Assembly: GCF_949987515.2 (NCBI RefSeq) | Contig: NC_082697.1 | Location: 85,868,554-85,932,553 of the forward strand | DNA: 64,000 bases | Direction of reading: 5' to 3' | DNA from: Delphinus delphis | Lineage: Eukaryota; Chordata; Mammalia; Artiodactyla; Delphinidae | Shown here: positions 1 to 12,619 of the stretch, one piece after another | How the letters are laid out: each line of letters starts with the position of its first letter | Position numbering within the stretch: the stretch's first letter is position 1 | The notes under the pieces: model-generated | Told to the model about the DNA's origin: nothing | The model's database searches: none | The model's input: the letters and a program-made list of their open reading frames with translations, nothing else | Translations under genes and position numbers: made by a program

Positions 1-480
1 AAGTGATTTGGGGAGTGGGGAAGAGGAGGTCCCAGTGCCTTCTGGGGCAGATTGGAGGCATCCTTTCCTGTGCCCTTCCTGACTTTGCGTTCTTACCAAA
101 AACGCACCATGGAGCTGATGTGACACTGGATTACGGCTAGTGAGAGGCCCTTCAGGCAAAGATTCATTATTAATAGGCCAGGCTGCGATGATTAGTTAGG
201 CAGACCGCCTGGGGAAGCTCGTGCAATCTGCTTCTGTGCATACGGCCTCCAAATGACTGGGGGCTCAGAACCAGGTAGGACTCTGCCAGCACTCGGTGAC
301 TGTTTAATGAGGTCTGGGCCAGGCACTAGGGAGACAGAGGTGAGAGAAACGGATGTGGTCTCCAGTATCAGGAAACCTCCGGGGTGGCAACAGCAGTCAC
401 ATCTTGTGTGCGCACACCATCCGGTACCTTAATAAGGTCCTTCTCCTCCATGGAAACGGTCAGCCCTTCCATTTCCACTG
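1..480. other. No gene seen; non-coding single-copy DNA
   Basis: No exon with splice sites, RNA gene or recognisable repeat was found here. Open frames on both strands are short and have no family resemblance. Confidence 0.5.
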
Positions 481-489
481 CCAACATCC

Positions 490-800
490 GACGTCCAAGG
501 TAACTGTCATCCTCTGCCTCCCAGGCTGCGCCCCCTCCTCTATTCTTATCTCCCCAGAGTCTGTTCCCCACCTAAGCCTCTTCAATCTGTTTCATATGCC
601 AACCACATCCTGTCAGTCTCAGACCCGAAACCCTCCAATAGCTTCTCCAGGTTCCTTCCCAGGACCCTCAGGGCCCCCCGACCTGGCCCTGCCGCCCGTT
701 TTGATGACACATCACGCCTCCTCTCCGTGTGGTCCCGGCACTCCAGCCCCACTCACCCTCCGACAGGCCCTCCCTCTTCGCCATCCAGCACAGGGGCTGC
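490..800 (+). repeat. L2-like LINE relic
   Basis: Phrases such as GAAACCCTCCAATAGCTTCT resemble the L2 consensus near its 3' end. The copy is old and interrupted, and the family call is by eye only. Confidence 0.4.
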
Positions 801-824
801 TCCCCAGCGAGGCTGTTGGGCACC

Positions 825-1112
825 TGAATATGTTCTGTCCAAACCGAGATGCGCCGTACGTGTGAATACACTCCGGGTTTCAAAGTCTTAGGATGAAAAA
901 GGAAAAGGAGGCAGAAGTTCTCCTCAATGCTTTTTACACTGATCACATGTCCAAATGATCCTATTTTGGTTACATTAGGTAAAATACAATATGTTATTTA
1001 AAATTAATTTTACCTATTTTTTTTTACTTTCTTTAACGTGGCTGATAAGAAAATTTAAGATGACACCTGTGGCTTGCCTCCCTGGCCGACGTCTCCCTAT
1101 TGGACGCTGTCC
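825..1112 (-). mobile_element. Old hAT-type DNA transposon relic (MER3-like)
   Basis: The A/T-rich body with TTAGGTAAAATACAATATG and the edge CTATTGGACGCTGTCC resembles a non-autonomous hAT-Charlie element that I remember as MER3. The family name is not certain. No transposase remains. Confidence 0.45.
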
Positions 1113-1309
1113 TGGACCACTGCAGGCCCTTTTATTCTGTATCTTTGTGCCAGGATCTCTGGCCCCCTGATGTTTCATTTAGTTGGTTCCTCCTCACCAT
1201 CTGGGTCTTGAATTAAGACGGACACGGCCTCCCTGACCTCATCTAAGTGCCTGCACCTCTGTCAGCACCTGTTTCTTTCTTGGCATTAATCACACGAACT
1301 GTCGCAATT

Positions 1310-1485
1310 TATCGTGTCTGTTCCCCCAAACCCACCATGTGCCAAGCAGTGTTCTGGGTCTTTCGCATGTATTCACTCACCACCACCCATTTTACAGATG
1401 AGGAAACTGAGGGATCCCCACCCAGGGGTCTGGCCTCAGAGCCTGCTGTTCTGACCCAGCGAGGGCAGGGACCCCGCCTCTCTTG
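1310..1485 (+). repeat. MIR SINE relic
   Basis: ATGTGCCAAGCAGTGTTCTG and CATTTTACAGATGAGGAAAC are the well-known MIR core words, in the usual order and spacing. Confidence 0.7.
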
Positions 1486-1521
1486 AGTTCCCATCTGGTA
1501 CATGTTGTGCAAAATAAGTGT

Positions 1522-1972
1522 TTGTTAACAATCCAAATGTCCAACAACAGATGGACGGACAGGCACACTGTGGTCCGTTCACACGATGGAATACTATTCA
1601 GCCAGAACAAGGATGCGGTGCTGATGTGTGCTGCGGTATGGATGGGCTTCGAAAACATTACACTAAGTCAAAGAAGCCAGACACCAAAGGCCACGTACTG
1701 TAGGATTGCACTGATGTGAGATGTCCACAGAGGGAGTCCGTAGAGACAGAAAGCAGATTAGCAGTTGCCAGGGGCTGGAGGAGAGAAGGAATGGGGAGCA
1801 ACTACTAATGGGTATGGGGTTCCCTTTGGGGGTGGTGACAGTGTTCTGGAATCAGATGGCAGTGACGGTCGCACAGCCTTGTGAATAGATTAAAACGCAC
1901 TGAATTACACACTTGAAACGGTGAATTATGACGTGTGAACTAGAGCGCAATTAAAATAAACAAATATATAAA
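1522..1972 (+). mobile_element. L1M-type LINE 3' end
   Basis: ATCCAAATGTCCAACAACAG, ATGGAATACTATTCAGCC and the end CACTTGAAACGGTGAATTAT are typical of the last part of ORF2 and the 3' UTR of old mammalian L1 elements. The 5' part is missing, and the copy ends in an A-rich tail. Confidence 0.8.
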
Positions 1973-2261
1973 TCGTGTGTCGATTGGATGAATCCTCAGA
2001 GGCAAATGGGAAAACCCAGGGTTCATCACCTTTCTCATGGAGCCACCAGGAGGCTGCACAGATGCAAAGAAAAGTTGTACCCAAGTCACTACTCATCGGT
2101 ATTTCTCCTGCATCTGCAGAGATGCCGGGCACTTTGCCAGGCATCGTGTGCCCACTTCGAATAAGACAGATGGGGTTCCTGACCTTTGGGCTCCTGCAGG
2201 GAAGACAGGTGGTTCTATGAGTGCTTACAAGGGAATGGGAGGAGTGCGACCCCTGGGGCAG

Positions 2262-2735
2262 GGTTTCTTAACCTGGAGCTCAAAGGCCCCCCTAGGGATC
2301 CACGGATAGAATTCAGGAGGCCCGTGAACTTGGATGGAAGAAATTACATCTTTATTTTCTCTAACGCTAACGAAAATATGCCATTTCCTTCAATTATGAA
2401 TTCAGGTGACAAGCCATCGTAGTATCAGAGGCACTTTTAACTTTGTCGCCAACAGAAATCACAGACGTTTTCTTTCATATCCCATTACGGTTTCTGCAGA
2501 TACCTCAGGATATTGTCTGTCTATCCCTGTTTCAAAATCGGGGCAGTTGTTAGGCCTCAGTGCTAGATATTATTTCATACATTAAGAAGAGGCACACACA
2601 TTCAAAATTCACAGTTCTTAAAGTATTGGCTAACTCTGTTTCAATGTACTAATTTCTAATCCTCTGTATGTAATTTCATGTATTTAAGAACATTATTCTG
2701 GAAGTGGTTCCAAATACCAAATGGATTTCAGAAAG
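2262..2735 (+). mobile_element. Unnamed interspersed repeat, copy 1 (DNA-transposon-like)
   Basis: It starts GGTTTCTTAACCTGGAGCTC and ends ACATTATTCTGGAAGTGGTTC. It is clearly homologous to 42,385-42,850, sharing words such as GAAATTACATC-TTATTTT and TTCAATTATG in the same order. The shape suggests a mammalian-wide DNA transposon relic; I cannot name the family with confidence. Confidence 0.6.
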
Positions 2736-2739
2736 TTCA

Positions 2740-3850
2740 GAAGCGCTGCCCCTCAGGGACAGCCTCCTTGTTCTGTAATGAGCAGGCCTGAAGAGGCAGA
2801 GGACTGACACATGAGGGCCCAGGTGGCCACACCAGGGCCCAGAGGAGTGATGCTTGCATTCTACAAGTGGCTGGAGGGCAGAATGGAGCTTGTCATGTCT
2901 GGTCCTCAGTGGGCCCCAAAGAATGTGAGTTGTTGTGTGTTGACAAAGGGCAAGATGGCCGGAGAGTTCTGGGGTCCTCGGACAAAGGACAACTTCTTCA
3001 GAAGGAGATTCTTCTTCTAACCAGCCTTGGGTTGTAGGGTTTGGCCTTTGTTGCTTGAAAAGCACTTTGAGGAAGTGTAGATGGAGAAAGCCCCAAGGAG
3101 CTTCCTGAGACACACAGTCAGGGTTGGCCCTTACACTTACTCCAGTGTAAGAGGGGAGCCTCCGCTTCAGGACGGTGATGAAGTGGTCCCACGTTTCTGT
3201 TGCAGGAACGGCAAAGGCAAGGAGGGTGCATTGTGAATGGCGCGTCAGCCATAACTCTGAGTTTCTTGGTTTTATTGGTCCGCGGCATAACCTTAACGTT
3301 ACTTACACGTCATTTGGGGGTGTTTTTTAGTACGGTTTCCCCTTCTTTTCCTCGCGGCCACTAACATCTCCTGTCTCGGGTCCCCACTCTCCCTTGTCAC
3401 CATTATCCATTACTGCCACCGCCCTGCCAGGATGTCCTTGGAGGGGACTCTTAATGGAGCAGTCCTGGTTAAAGAAATCCAATGTGATTGAACTGCAGCG
3501 AAGAATCAAAATCCAAATATCTGACAGGGATGAATAACAACTAGGTATTAAAGCATATTGGTTATTTATTACTAGCAGAAGGCAGGAAGACATTAGCATG
3601 GAAAAAGCTGTAAATTAATCACAGCTGGGGATAGGAAACCTGAAAACGTCACCTCTATCTTTGCTAACTCTGTTTTGTTATTCTTGATGTGTCCCCACTT
3701 CTGTCCTTCCCTGATAGATTTTCATCCCAGCTGGCTAGCTGCAGGCAGGAAGAGGGGAGATTAAACCCCCCAAAATGGTTAACTCGTGTCACCTGGTGTT
3801 TAGAAGAGGGCGGCCGGGGGAATGTGCGTCTGTGAGCTGACCTAGATTCA
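2740..3850. other. No gene seen
   Basis: No recognised repeat or exon. The 145-codon minus-strand open frame at 2676-3113 has no recognisable domain and runs into the repeat on its left. Confidence 0.45.
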
Positions 3851-3854
3851 GACC

Positions 3855-4012
3855 GTGGCCACACTGCTCACTAACTGTGGCCTCGGACAAGTCACCTGAC
3901 CTCTCCAGACGTTGGGTCTCCAGTCTGTCAAGTGCAAATGGTTCTAGAACCTTCCTCATAGCACTGTCATAGGGATTAAATGAGATCCTGCCTTTATGTG
4001 TTTAGTCCCGTG
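3855..4012 (-). repeat. MIR SINE relic
   Basis: ACTGTGGCCTCGGACAAGTC, then TAGGGATTAAATGAGATCCT, match the reverse complement of the MIR core. Confidence 0.65.
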
Positions 4013-4424
4013 TCTAATGACTGCTGTTGGTGACAGAGAGACAAAGGCCTTGCCAACTCAAGATGCTATCAGTGGTCCAGCGTTGCATTAAAATGCAGAT
4101 TCCCAGGCCCCGCCCCTGGCCTCCTGTATTGGAGTCTGCATCCGACGAGATCCCTGGGCGAGACAGTTAGACCTTAATGTTTGAGAAGCACTGACACGAG
4201 TGTTCTTGTACATATAAGGAATTTTTTAGTGAACTGGAGAAAGGGTGTTCTGTTTTATGATAAAACCAGGAAAAAGCTTATTCACGTTCAGAGAATGCAT
4301 TGACTGAGCTGAAAGGTACGCTGGAAGGCTTTGAATCCTCCTCCCTTTACCGCTGAGGACTTTGAGGTCTGGAGAAGTGAAGCATCTGTCCGAGGCCACA
4401 GCGTTGGTGTTCTGGTTAAGTGCT

Positions 4425-4905
4425 GTTGCATGAGAACCACTCCAAAACTGAATGACTTGAAACCACAGTGATCATCTACTTCGCTCACGAATCTGCAGCG
4501 TGGGCTGAGCTTGGCTGGAAAAGCGTGTCTGCTCCATGTGCCAAACGTTTGGAGAACCAAGATAGCGCACTCCATGGCCGTGGGCTGGGAGCTGGGTCTG
4601 AGGGCTGGGAACCTCCCTTCCTCTCCACGGGGGCCTCTCCCCGGCTGCTTCAGCCCCCTCATAGCATGGTGGCTGGGTGTGCAGAGCGGGTGTCCCAAGA
4701 CACAGGCCGTGGGAGCTGCCCGTTTCCTACCGCCTGGGTCCGGGCCCTGGCTGTGCGTCACTCCACGTTTTTGTATGGGTCAAGGGGTTGCAGAACCCAC
4801 ATCCAAGAGAGGAGACGTAGGCCCCACCTGTTGACGGGAAGAACGGCAGAGAATTGGGGGTCACGAGTAGCCGTTAACAGAACTGGGATCCAGCACGGAG
4901 CTCTT
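4425..4905 (+). repeat. Old interspersed repeat, family not named
   Basis: ACTGAATGACTTGAAACCAC near the left and CACCTGTTGACGGGAAGAAC near the right recall a common mammalian repeat, probably LTR-derived or a DNA element, that I cannot name. Two overlapping open frames in it are not coding. Confidence 0.4.
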
Positions 4906-5740
4906 TCTACAGTTCCAAGTTCCAACTTCCCTCCTGACCTTTCCTTGGGGAAAAGCAGACCCTGTCAGCTTGATTTTGCACGGAAATAAAAATAACTCCA
5001 TCCTTTCCCTTTATAGTGTGAGCTCAGAGCCCAGGGCCTAGACCATCATCCTGTTCCTAGACAGAGCCCCCAGGAGCGGCCATGGGGGAGGTCTCCGCTC
5101 TGGGAAGCTTGTTTCTCACAGCACAGGGAGGCGGTGGCAGCTGCCTTCCCTGCCAGGGGCCTGCTGGGCTCAGGACTGACTGAGTTAACACAAGCCCCCA
5201 GTTAGGCGTGGCATCAAGCTTCGGCCAGTTCTGCCCGCCTGCACCAGCCCAGGGCCTCGCTCCTCCGTCCCACGCGGGTTGGGCTGCAGGGAGCTTCTGG
5301 GCTCCCCGACTTGGTTCTCCCTGAGAAATGGTGCGTGTCCATCTGCCTGGTTTAAGGTTTGGGGGCGGGGCTTTGTGTGTGTTGTTTGGTTTGAATCCAA
5401 TGAGCCTTTGTTGGAGCTGGGATTTGAGCTCAGCTTCACCTGCCCACAGCTCTGTCTACCGTTCCAGACCATGACATCGTCTGGGATCCTTCAAAGTGGT
5501 CTGTGAGTCAGGGATTTGCTCTCTTGAACTGTGATCACAGAGCAGGGAAGTGGGACGGGGAAGGGAAGGCAGCTGATCGATGAAGGCCTTGGTTCCACTG
5601 GTGAAAAGAAGGGTCTCCTGCCTCGAGGGCAGATCCTTGAACGGAGAAGGCACGTGGGCAGAGTACAACCCAATGTGACAAACGCTGTTCTGAAAGTCGG
5701 GTTTTGGGAGACACGAGGCAGGGAGCCACACTGCTGCTGC

Positions 5741-5763
5741 GGGGTGGCGGGGGGGGCGGGGTT
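5741..5763 (+). other. G-quadruplex-prone G-run
   Basis: GGGG, GG, GGGGGGGG and GGGG runs are separated by one to three bases, enough for four G-tracts on the + strand. Confidence 0.5.
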
Positions 5764-5966
5764 CAGGCAGTGGTGGCTCTGGGCCCTGACGGGTGTGTAG
5801 GAGTCTGCCAAGTGGACACAGCAGAGGCATGGCTAAAATACTTTGGTACAGCTGCTGTGTGGGCTCTATACCTTTTCCAGGAATGATGTCACACACACAA
5901 AATGATTGGAGTCCTCTCCTTTTGCAACTGTTTTTCAAGCTTTGGGACTATAGCTTGTAGCTCTCT

Positions 5967-5994
5967 GTAGCTCTCTCACTGTAGCTCTCTCACT
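5967..5994 (+). repeat. Short tandem duplication, 14-bp unit
   Basis: GTAGCTCTCTCACT occurs twice in a row, with a shortened copy (GTAGCTCTCT) just before. Confidence 0.8.
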
Positions 5995-6176
5995 GAGAGC
6001 GTTTCAAAGGAGTTTCCATCAAACTTGTTGAGCAGTTGCAGCGTTGTTGGAAAGACTGTCTTAAAGGACTGTGTTCATTTGGGTGTCATCAGTGAAGTCT
6101 CCTTTGTTTAAAAACGTCTATTTTGGTTCATACATCCCGTCATGTTGGGGGAAGAGGAGGGATGTTTAGTTACTGC

Positions 6177-6505
6177 TTAGGGACTGAATTGTGGCCCTCC
6201 CTAAATTCATACGTTCGTGCCCTAAGCTCCAACGTGACTGTATGTGGAGACGGGGCCTTTGAGGAGGCAGTTAGCGTTAAATGAGGTCATAACGGCGGGA
6301 CCCTCATCCAGTAGGGCTGGCATCCTTATGAGAAGAGGAAAAGACACCAGGGGTGAATGCACCCAGAGGAAAGCCCAGGTGAGGACACAGTGGGAACAGC
6401 CATCTGCAAGAGAGGCCTCCCCAGAAAACAGCCCTGCTGGCACCTTGACCTTGGACTTCCAGCCTCCAGAACTGTAAGAAAATCAGTATCTGTTGTCTAA
6501 GCTGC
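6177..6505 (+). mobile_element. MaLR-type LTR (MLT1-like)
   Basis: GGGACTGAATTGTGGCCCTC, the ATGAGGTCAT word, CCTTATGAGAAGAGGAAAAG and CCTCCAGAACTGTAAGAAAA follow the order of MLT1 LTRs. It is an old solo LTR of a non-autonomous endogenous retroviral family with no internal genes. Confidence 0.75.
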
Positions 6506-6509
6506 CCAG

Positions 6510-7365
6510 TCCAGGGTGAGCTGACCAACACAGTTACCAACAGAGAACTCAGCATTTTTAAGGTGGGCATCTTGAAACATTCTTGCAGACTTCTGAGCTC
6601 TGTCTGGCATTCATGTGTGGACACCATTGCAGCTCAACCCGTTACACATAACGTTTTCTCCTGTGTACAGTGTTATGTTTTTGAGGCCCCTCCTTGTCTG
6701 GAAAAGTTCTGCCCCTCCCCCACCAACACACACACTCAGATCCCTGATGTTTGAAAACCCTCAGTCAGACATAGCTATTTTCCTGGTTCCGGAACAGGTG
6801 TTCGTAAAAGAGATGACCAGCTGCTGAGCCAGACGTACCCGAGCGGGGATGGGGCCTGGCCAGTGCCCACTATGTTACCTGGGCAGGGAATTCACGTGAA
6901 TTAATGTGCACAGGAATCTGTGCATCCCGGGGCGGGGGGTGTGAGCCCGCTCCACCTGGAGAAGGCACCTGGTGGCTCTAAGTGTCCCCTCTCCATGCCT
7001 TTCCTGAGAGAGGGTCTTGATGGGACAAGATTAAAGAGACATAAGGACTCTTGAGTACTTGGTGGATAGAACGGGGGCCCTCCTGCCTGGAGAAGGAAGA
7101 GGGGTGGGGTGTTGGGGTGTGTCAGGGCAGGTCTACTGAGAACCAGCCCTGCAGGCAAACCTGCAGGAGGTTCCCCAGCTAAGGATCAATTATTCACCCT
7201 GCAAAGGTTAATTCCTCTGTGGCGAAAGCAAATGGCCTTAACGCCTTCAAAGAGAAAAGGTAAAGGCAACTCTGACCAGAGCAAAAGGCCCAGCCATTGG
7301 CTCTCTCTGTGGATGGAAGCTTCTCCCCAGCACAGCCCACTCCTCTTTCCTTCAGACTTAACATA
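6510..7365. other. No gene seen
   Basis: No exon, RNA gene or clear repeat. Base composition is ordinary, and open frames are all under about 110 codons. Confidence 0.4.
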
Positions 7366-7424
7366 TGTATGTTTGATTTTATGAGAACTGCCAAATTATG
7401 TTCTAAAGTGGCTGTACTATTTTA

Positions 7425-7650
7425 TTTTTTTAATTTATTTTTATTTTTATTTTTTTTGCGGTACATGGGCCTCTCACTGTTGTGGCCTCTCCCATTGCGG
7501 AGCACAGGGCTCCGCACGAGCAGGCTCAGCGGCCATGGCTCACGGGCCCAGCCGCTCCGCGGCATGTGGGATCTTCCCGGACCGGGGCACGAACCCGCGT
7601 CCCCTGCATCGGCAGGCGGACCCCCAACCACTGCGCCACCAGGGAAGCCC
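7425..7650 (-). mobile_element. CHR-2-type tRNA-derived SINE, complete
   Basis: The + strand runs from a T-rich tail through the CHR body to CACCAGGGAAGCCC, the reverse of the tRNA-like head. A perfect 15-bp target-site duplication, GGCTGTACTATTTTA, flanks it at 7410-7424 and 7651-7665. It lies inside the older L1. Confidence 0.95.
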
Positions 7651-8489
7651 GGCTGTACTATTTTAAAGCCCCACCAGCTGTGTTTGAGAGTTCCGGTTGT
7701 TCCACGTCCTCACCACGTTTGATGTCATCAGTTTAAAAATTTTAGCCATTCCGCTGGTTGTTTGGGGGTATCTCATTCTAATTTGCACTTCCCTGATGAC
7801 TAATGATCTTGAGCTCTTCTTCATGTGCTTATTAGCTATTTGTATTTCTTCCCTTCTGAAATGCTCATTCAAGTCTTTTGTCCTCTTTTTATTAACTTGT
7901 TGCTTTTAGTTTTTATTTATGTTCTTTATATGTTGTGGGTACAAGTCCTTTATCAAACATTTATATTGTGAATAGTTCTTCTACGACTGACCTGTTCATT
8001 TTCTTACTGGTGTTTTTGATGAGCAGTTTTTCATTTTTTTGTTTTGATGAAGTCCAATTTATTCTTTTTTTTTTTTTTTTTTCAGTTTTGTATTTAGTAC
8101 TTTCTGGCTCTTGTCTAGGAAATCTTTGCCTACCTCAAGGTTGTAAAAGTAGTCTTCTTTCTTCTTCTAGAAACATTGTAATTTTGGATTTTATGTTTAA
8201 ATCTGTGACCTACTTTGAATTAATGTTAGTGTCCCGTGTGACACAGGAGTTGAGGTTTATTTTTTCCCATGAAATGGATATCCAGTTGTTACAGCACCAA
8301 CTATTGAAAAGACTTTCCTGGCACCTTTGAATTGTTTTGGTGACTTTGTCAAAAATTAATTGACTCTGTAGCTGTAGATGTATTTCTGGACTCACTCTTC
8401 TGTTTCATTGATTTATTACTTATCTTTACACAAAAACCACAGTGTCTTGATGATTGTAGTTTTACAGTGAACCTTGAAATTGGGTACTT

Positions 8490-8585
8490 ATATTTATCTA
8501 TAAAATATTTATAATATATAAATAATATAATATATAATATATAAATATATATAATTAATAAATATATTAATATGTATTCCTCCAA
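8490..8585. repeat. AT-rich microsatellite (TA/TAA)
   Basis: Runs of TATATAAAT, AATATA and TAATATA fill about 90 bases inside the L1. Confidence 0.8.
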
Positions 8586-9030
8586 TTCTTTTTTCAAAAT
8601 TGTTCTAGCTATCAAAGCCCCTTTCCTTTCTATATAAATATTGGAATTAGTTTATTTATACTATACTAAAAAAGCTTGTTGATATTTGATTGGAATTTAT
8701 TGAATTTCTAGGTCAATTTGGACCTATCTGGCAGTAATATTTAGGAGCCTTCCAATCCATGAACATGATATACCCCTCCATTTGATTTAGGGCTTCTTTA
8801 ACTTTTTTTAGCAATTCTTTGTAGTTTTCAAGGTAGATATTTTACACCTCTTTCATTATACTTAAATCCTAAGTATTTTTTTTGATATTAGGTTTTTAAA
8901 AAGTTTTGTATATTGACCTTGTATCCTGTGTCCTTGCTAAATTATTGTATGATAATTAGTAGTTATTGATTATTACCGATTCTGATAGTAGGTTTCTTTT
9001 TTTATAGATTCCTTTGGATTACTTTTCTAT

Positions 9031-9122
9031 ACACAATCATGTTGTCTACAAACATGACAGTTTTACGTCTTGCTTTACACAATCATGTTGTCTACAAAAA
9101 TGACAGTTTTACGTCTTGCTTT
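9031..9122 (+). repeat. 46-bp tandem duplication inside L1
   Basis: Copy 1 at 9031-9076 and copy 2 at 9077-9122 both start ACACAATCATGTTGTCTACA and differ by one base (ACAAACATG versus ACAAAAATG). Confidence 0.95.
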
Positions 9123-12100
9123 CCAATCTTTGTTCCCTTTAATTCTTTTTCTTGCCTTATTGCACTATCTAGAAACCCTAGGACAGTGTTGAGTATAAGT
9201 GCTTGGCGTGAATATCCTTGCTTCATTCCAAATCTTAGAGGAAAAGCATTTAGCCTTTCATCACAAAGTATGAGGATAGTTGTTAACAGGTTGAGGGCAA
9301 TCTATTCCAGTTTGCTGAGAGTTTTTAAATATGAATAGATGTTGAATTTTGCCAAATGATTTCTGCATCTATTGAAATAATCATATGTTGTTTTCTCCTT
9401 TGTTCTCTTAATATGATGAATTATATTGGTTGATTTTCGAATGTTGAACCAGTCTTGCATTCCTGGAATCAGTCCCACTTGGTCATGATGTATAATCTTT
9501 TCCCTATACTTCTGAAATTTTGTGCTGAAATTATGTTAAGGATTTTTTTGCATCTATCTTTATGAGGGGTACTTGTAATACTTCTCTTTTCCTATAATGC
9601 CTTTGTTTGGCTTTGGAATCAGCATAATGTTGGCCACATAAAATGAGATGGGGAAAAAAATGAAATGGGAAGTAGTTCTTCTCCCTCTATTTTATGTAAG
9701 AGTTCATGTAAAATTGGTCTTATTTCTTCCTTAAATGTTTGATAGAATTCACCAATGAAGCCATATGAGTCTAGAGCTTTCTTTATGGAAGGGTTTCTGA
9801 TAATAACTTCAAATTCTTTAACAGAAAAAGGGCTAACTCAGATTTTTCTGTTTCTTTTTAGGTCAGTTTTGAGAATTTGTGTCTTTTGAGTAATTTTTGT
9901 GCTTATCGTCAGTGTTGTAGAATTTATGGTCATAAGGTTTTTCATGATATTTCCATAATATCCTCTCAATCCCTGGTGGATCTGTAGTTATAGCTCATCT
10001 CTCATTTCTGATATTGGTGATTTTGTTTTCTCTGTTTTTTAATCAGACTAGCTAGAGGTTTATCAGTTCTGTTGATCTTTTCAAAGCTTTTGATTTCACT
10101 GGTTTTTCCACATTGCTCTTATATTTTCTATTTTATTGTTTTCCACTCTTATCTTTATTATCTCTTTTCTCTATTTACTTTGGCTTTTCAGGCCTCTTAA
10201 TGTAGAAACTTAGATGATTCATTTTAAATCATTCTTCTTTTCTAAGATTAGTATTTAAAATTATAAATTTCCCTAAAAGCATTGCTTTAGCTGCATGTTA
10301 GAAAGTTTGATATTTTGTTTTTATTTGTATTCAGTTCAAACAATATTCAACGTTTCCTTTTGGTTTCTTTGATCAATGGGTTATTTAGGACTGCATCATT
10401 TAATCTCCAAATATCCAAGGATTTTCCAGATACTGACATTTAATTATGAATTTCTGATTTAACTCCCTTTTGTCAGAGAACACATTTTATACAATTTTTA
10501 TCCTTTTAAAGTTACTGAAACTCATTTTATGGCCCAACCAAAAGTCTTGGTGACTGTCCCATATTCACTCGAAAAGCATGTGTATTCTGCCGGTATCCTG
10601 CAGTTGTTAGCTGGAGTGTTTTATAACTGTCAGTTAGTTCAAGTTGGTTGCTAGTGTTGTTCAAATCTTCTGTATTCTTAATTTTTATCTACCTGTCCTA
10701 ACAATTACTAAGAATGATGAAATCTACAACTGTAATTATGGATTTATCTAATTCTTTCCATTTTATCCATTTTTGCCCCATGTGTTTTGAAGCTCTGTAA
10801 TTAGGTGCATTCAGAATTGTTATATTTTCTTGATGAATTGACTCCATTATCATTATAAAATGTCCCTCTTTATCTCTGATAATACTCTTTTTCCTGAAGT
10901 CTGTTTTTCTGGTATTAACGTATCCATTCCAGTTTTTATGAATAGTGCTTCCTTATCTTACTTTATCTGTGTCTTTATATTTAAAGTGAGTCTCTTATAA
11001 ACAGCATGCAGTTGAATAATGTTTTAATCCACTCTGATCATCTCTGCCTTTTAATTGAAGTGTTTAATCCATTTACATTTACCATCTAACTGTTTTCTTT
11101 TTGATGCGTCCATTCTTTGTTTTATTTGTTCCTCCTTTTCTGCCTTCCTTTGGATGAATCAAGGTCTTTTTTGATATTTCATTTTATCTCCTCTGTTGAC
11201 TTGTTAGCCTATTTCTTTGTTTTATTTGTGTACATGTGCAGTTGTGCTACGGCTTATACAATGCACCTTTAACTTACCACCGCCTACCTTGTATTAATAT
11301 TACATCACTTCGCCTATAGTGTCAAGACTTACGGCAGTATATGTTCACGTAACCCTCTCTCATCCCTTGTGTGATTATTGATTGTCATATATTTTATTTC
11401 TACATATGTTACAAACTGCACAATAGATTGTTGTTAGTTTTGCTTTAAGCCACTAACTATGTTTTTAAGAAATTGCAAATGGAAGAAATTTTATCTTTAC
11501 TCACGTATTTATCATTTTGGCACTCTTCAGTCCTTTGTGCAGATCCAGGTTTCTATCTGGCTTCGTATTTCTTCAGTCTGAAAAATATCATTTAACATTC
11601 CTTATACTGCAGGTCTGCTGATGTTGGATTTCTTTCAGCTTCTGATCTGTCAAACAAAGAGCCTTTATGTCATCTTATTTTTGCAAGGTGTTTCGCTGGA
11701 TAAAGAATTCCAAGTTGGCCTTTTGTTTCAGCAGTTTAAAGATGTGGTTCCATTGTCTTCTTTCTGACATTGTTCATTATGAGGAGTGACCAGTATTTTT
11801 ATCCCTATTTCACTGTATGTAATGTATCCTTTTTTCTCTGTCTGCTTTTAAGATTTTCTTTTTATATTTAATTTTCACCAGTTTATGATATGCTTATGTA
11901 TGATTTCATGTTTATTTTGCTTAGAGTTCATTGAATTTCTTGGATCTGTGGGTCGATAGTTTTCATTAAATTTGGGAGAAAAATCAAAGTGATTTTTCTT
12001 CCACGATTTCTCTTTTTCCTCTCCTTCTAGGACTCTAACTACGTGAATGTTAGACCACTTGATATTATTCCTCAATTCACTGATTTTCTGCTCATCCTTT

Positions 12101-12619
12101 TTAGTCTTTTCTTCCCCCTCCATGGCTTAGGTGTGTAGTTTCTATCGCCCTTTTTTCAATTTCACTGATTTTTTTCTTCTGCAATGTCCAAATGGTTGTT
12201 AAGCCCATCTATTGAATTTGTAATTCATATATTCTAACTTTTAGATATAGAATTTCCATTTGGTTATTTCTTGTTTCACATCTTTTTCCTTATTCCATTC
12301 ATATTTCCTTTAAATCTTCGGCATACTTATAATAGCTGTTTTAAGGTCTTTGTATGCAAAGTTCAACATTTCTGTAATTTCTGGGTCCATTTCTATTGAC
12401 TGGTTTTTCTCCTTGTAATTTGTTGGCTTACGCACATGTATAGCAAAAATTTTTTATTGAATTCTGGTCATTGTGGATGCCAAGTTTCTGGATTTTGTTG
12501 CCCATAAGTTGTGATGAGTTTTGATCTGGAAAATAGTTATGTGTGAATAGGCTTGATTCTTTTGGAACTTACTTTTAAACTTTGTTGGTTACCTCTAGAG
12601 TGGTCCACATTCTGGAGTT

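Larger units (their letters stand above)
7370..12600 (-). mobile_element. Near full-length old L1 LINE, inactive
   Basis: The + strand is AT-rich and reads as antisense L1. Reverse-strand fragments match L1 proteins: [20 protein letters not shown] (ORF2 C-terminus) at 7663-7872, reverse-transcriptase-region DNA at about 9.0-10.3 kb, and an ORF1-like piece with SNIHVVRVLEGEEKEK at 11875-12123. Stops and frameshifts break every frame, so the element is dead. It is interrupted by a CHR SINE and by AT microsatellite expansion. The order 3' UTR, ORF2, ORF1 from left to right fits a single minus-strand copy. The right edge is approximate. Confidence 0.85.

Noticed and set aside
7663..12123. Possible intact L1 proteins
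   Set aside because: Only short fragments resemble ORF1 and ORF2; stops and frameshifts break all frames.
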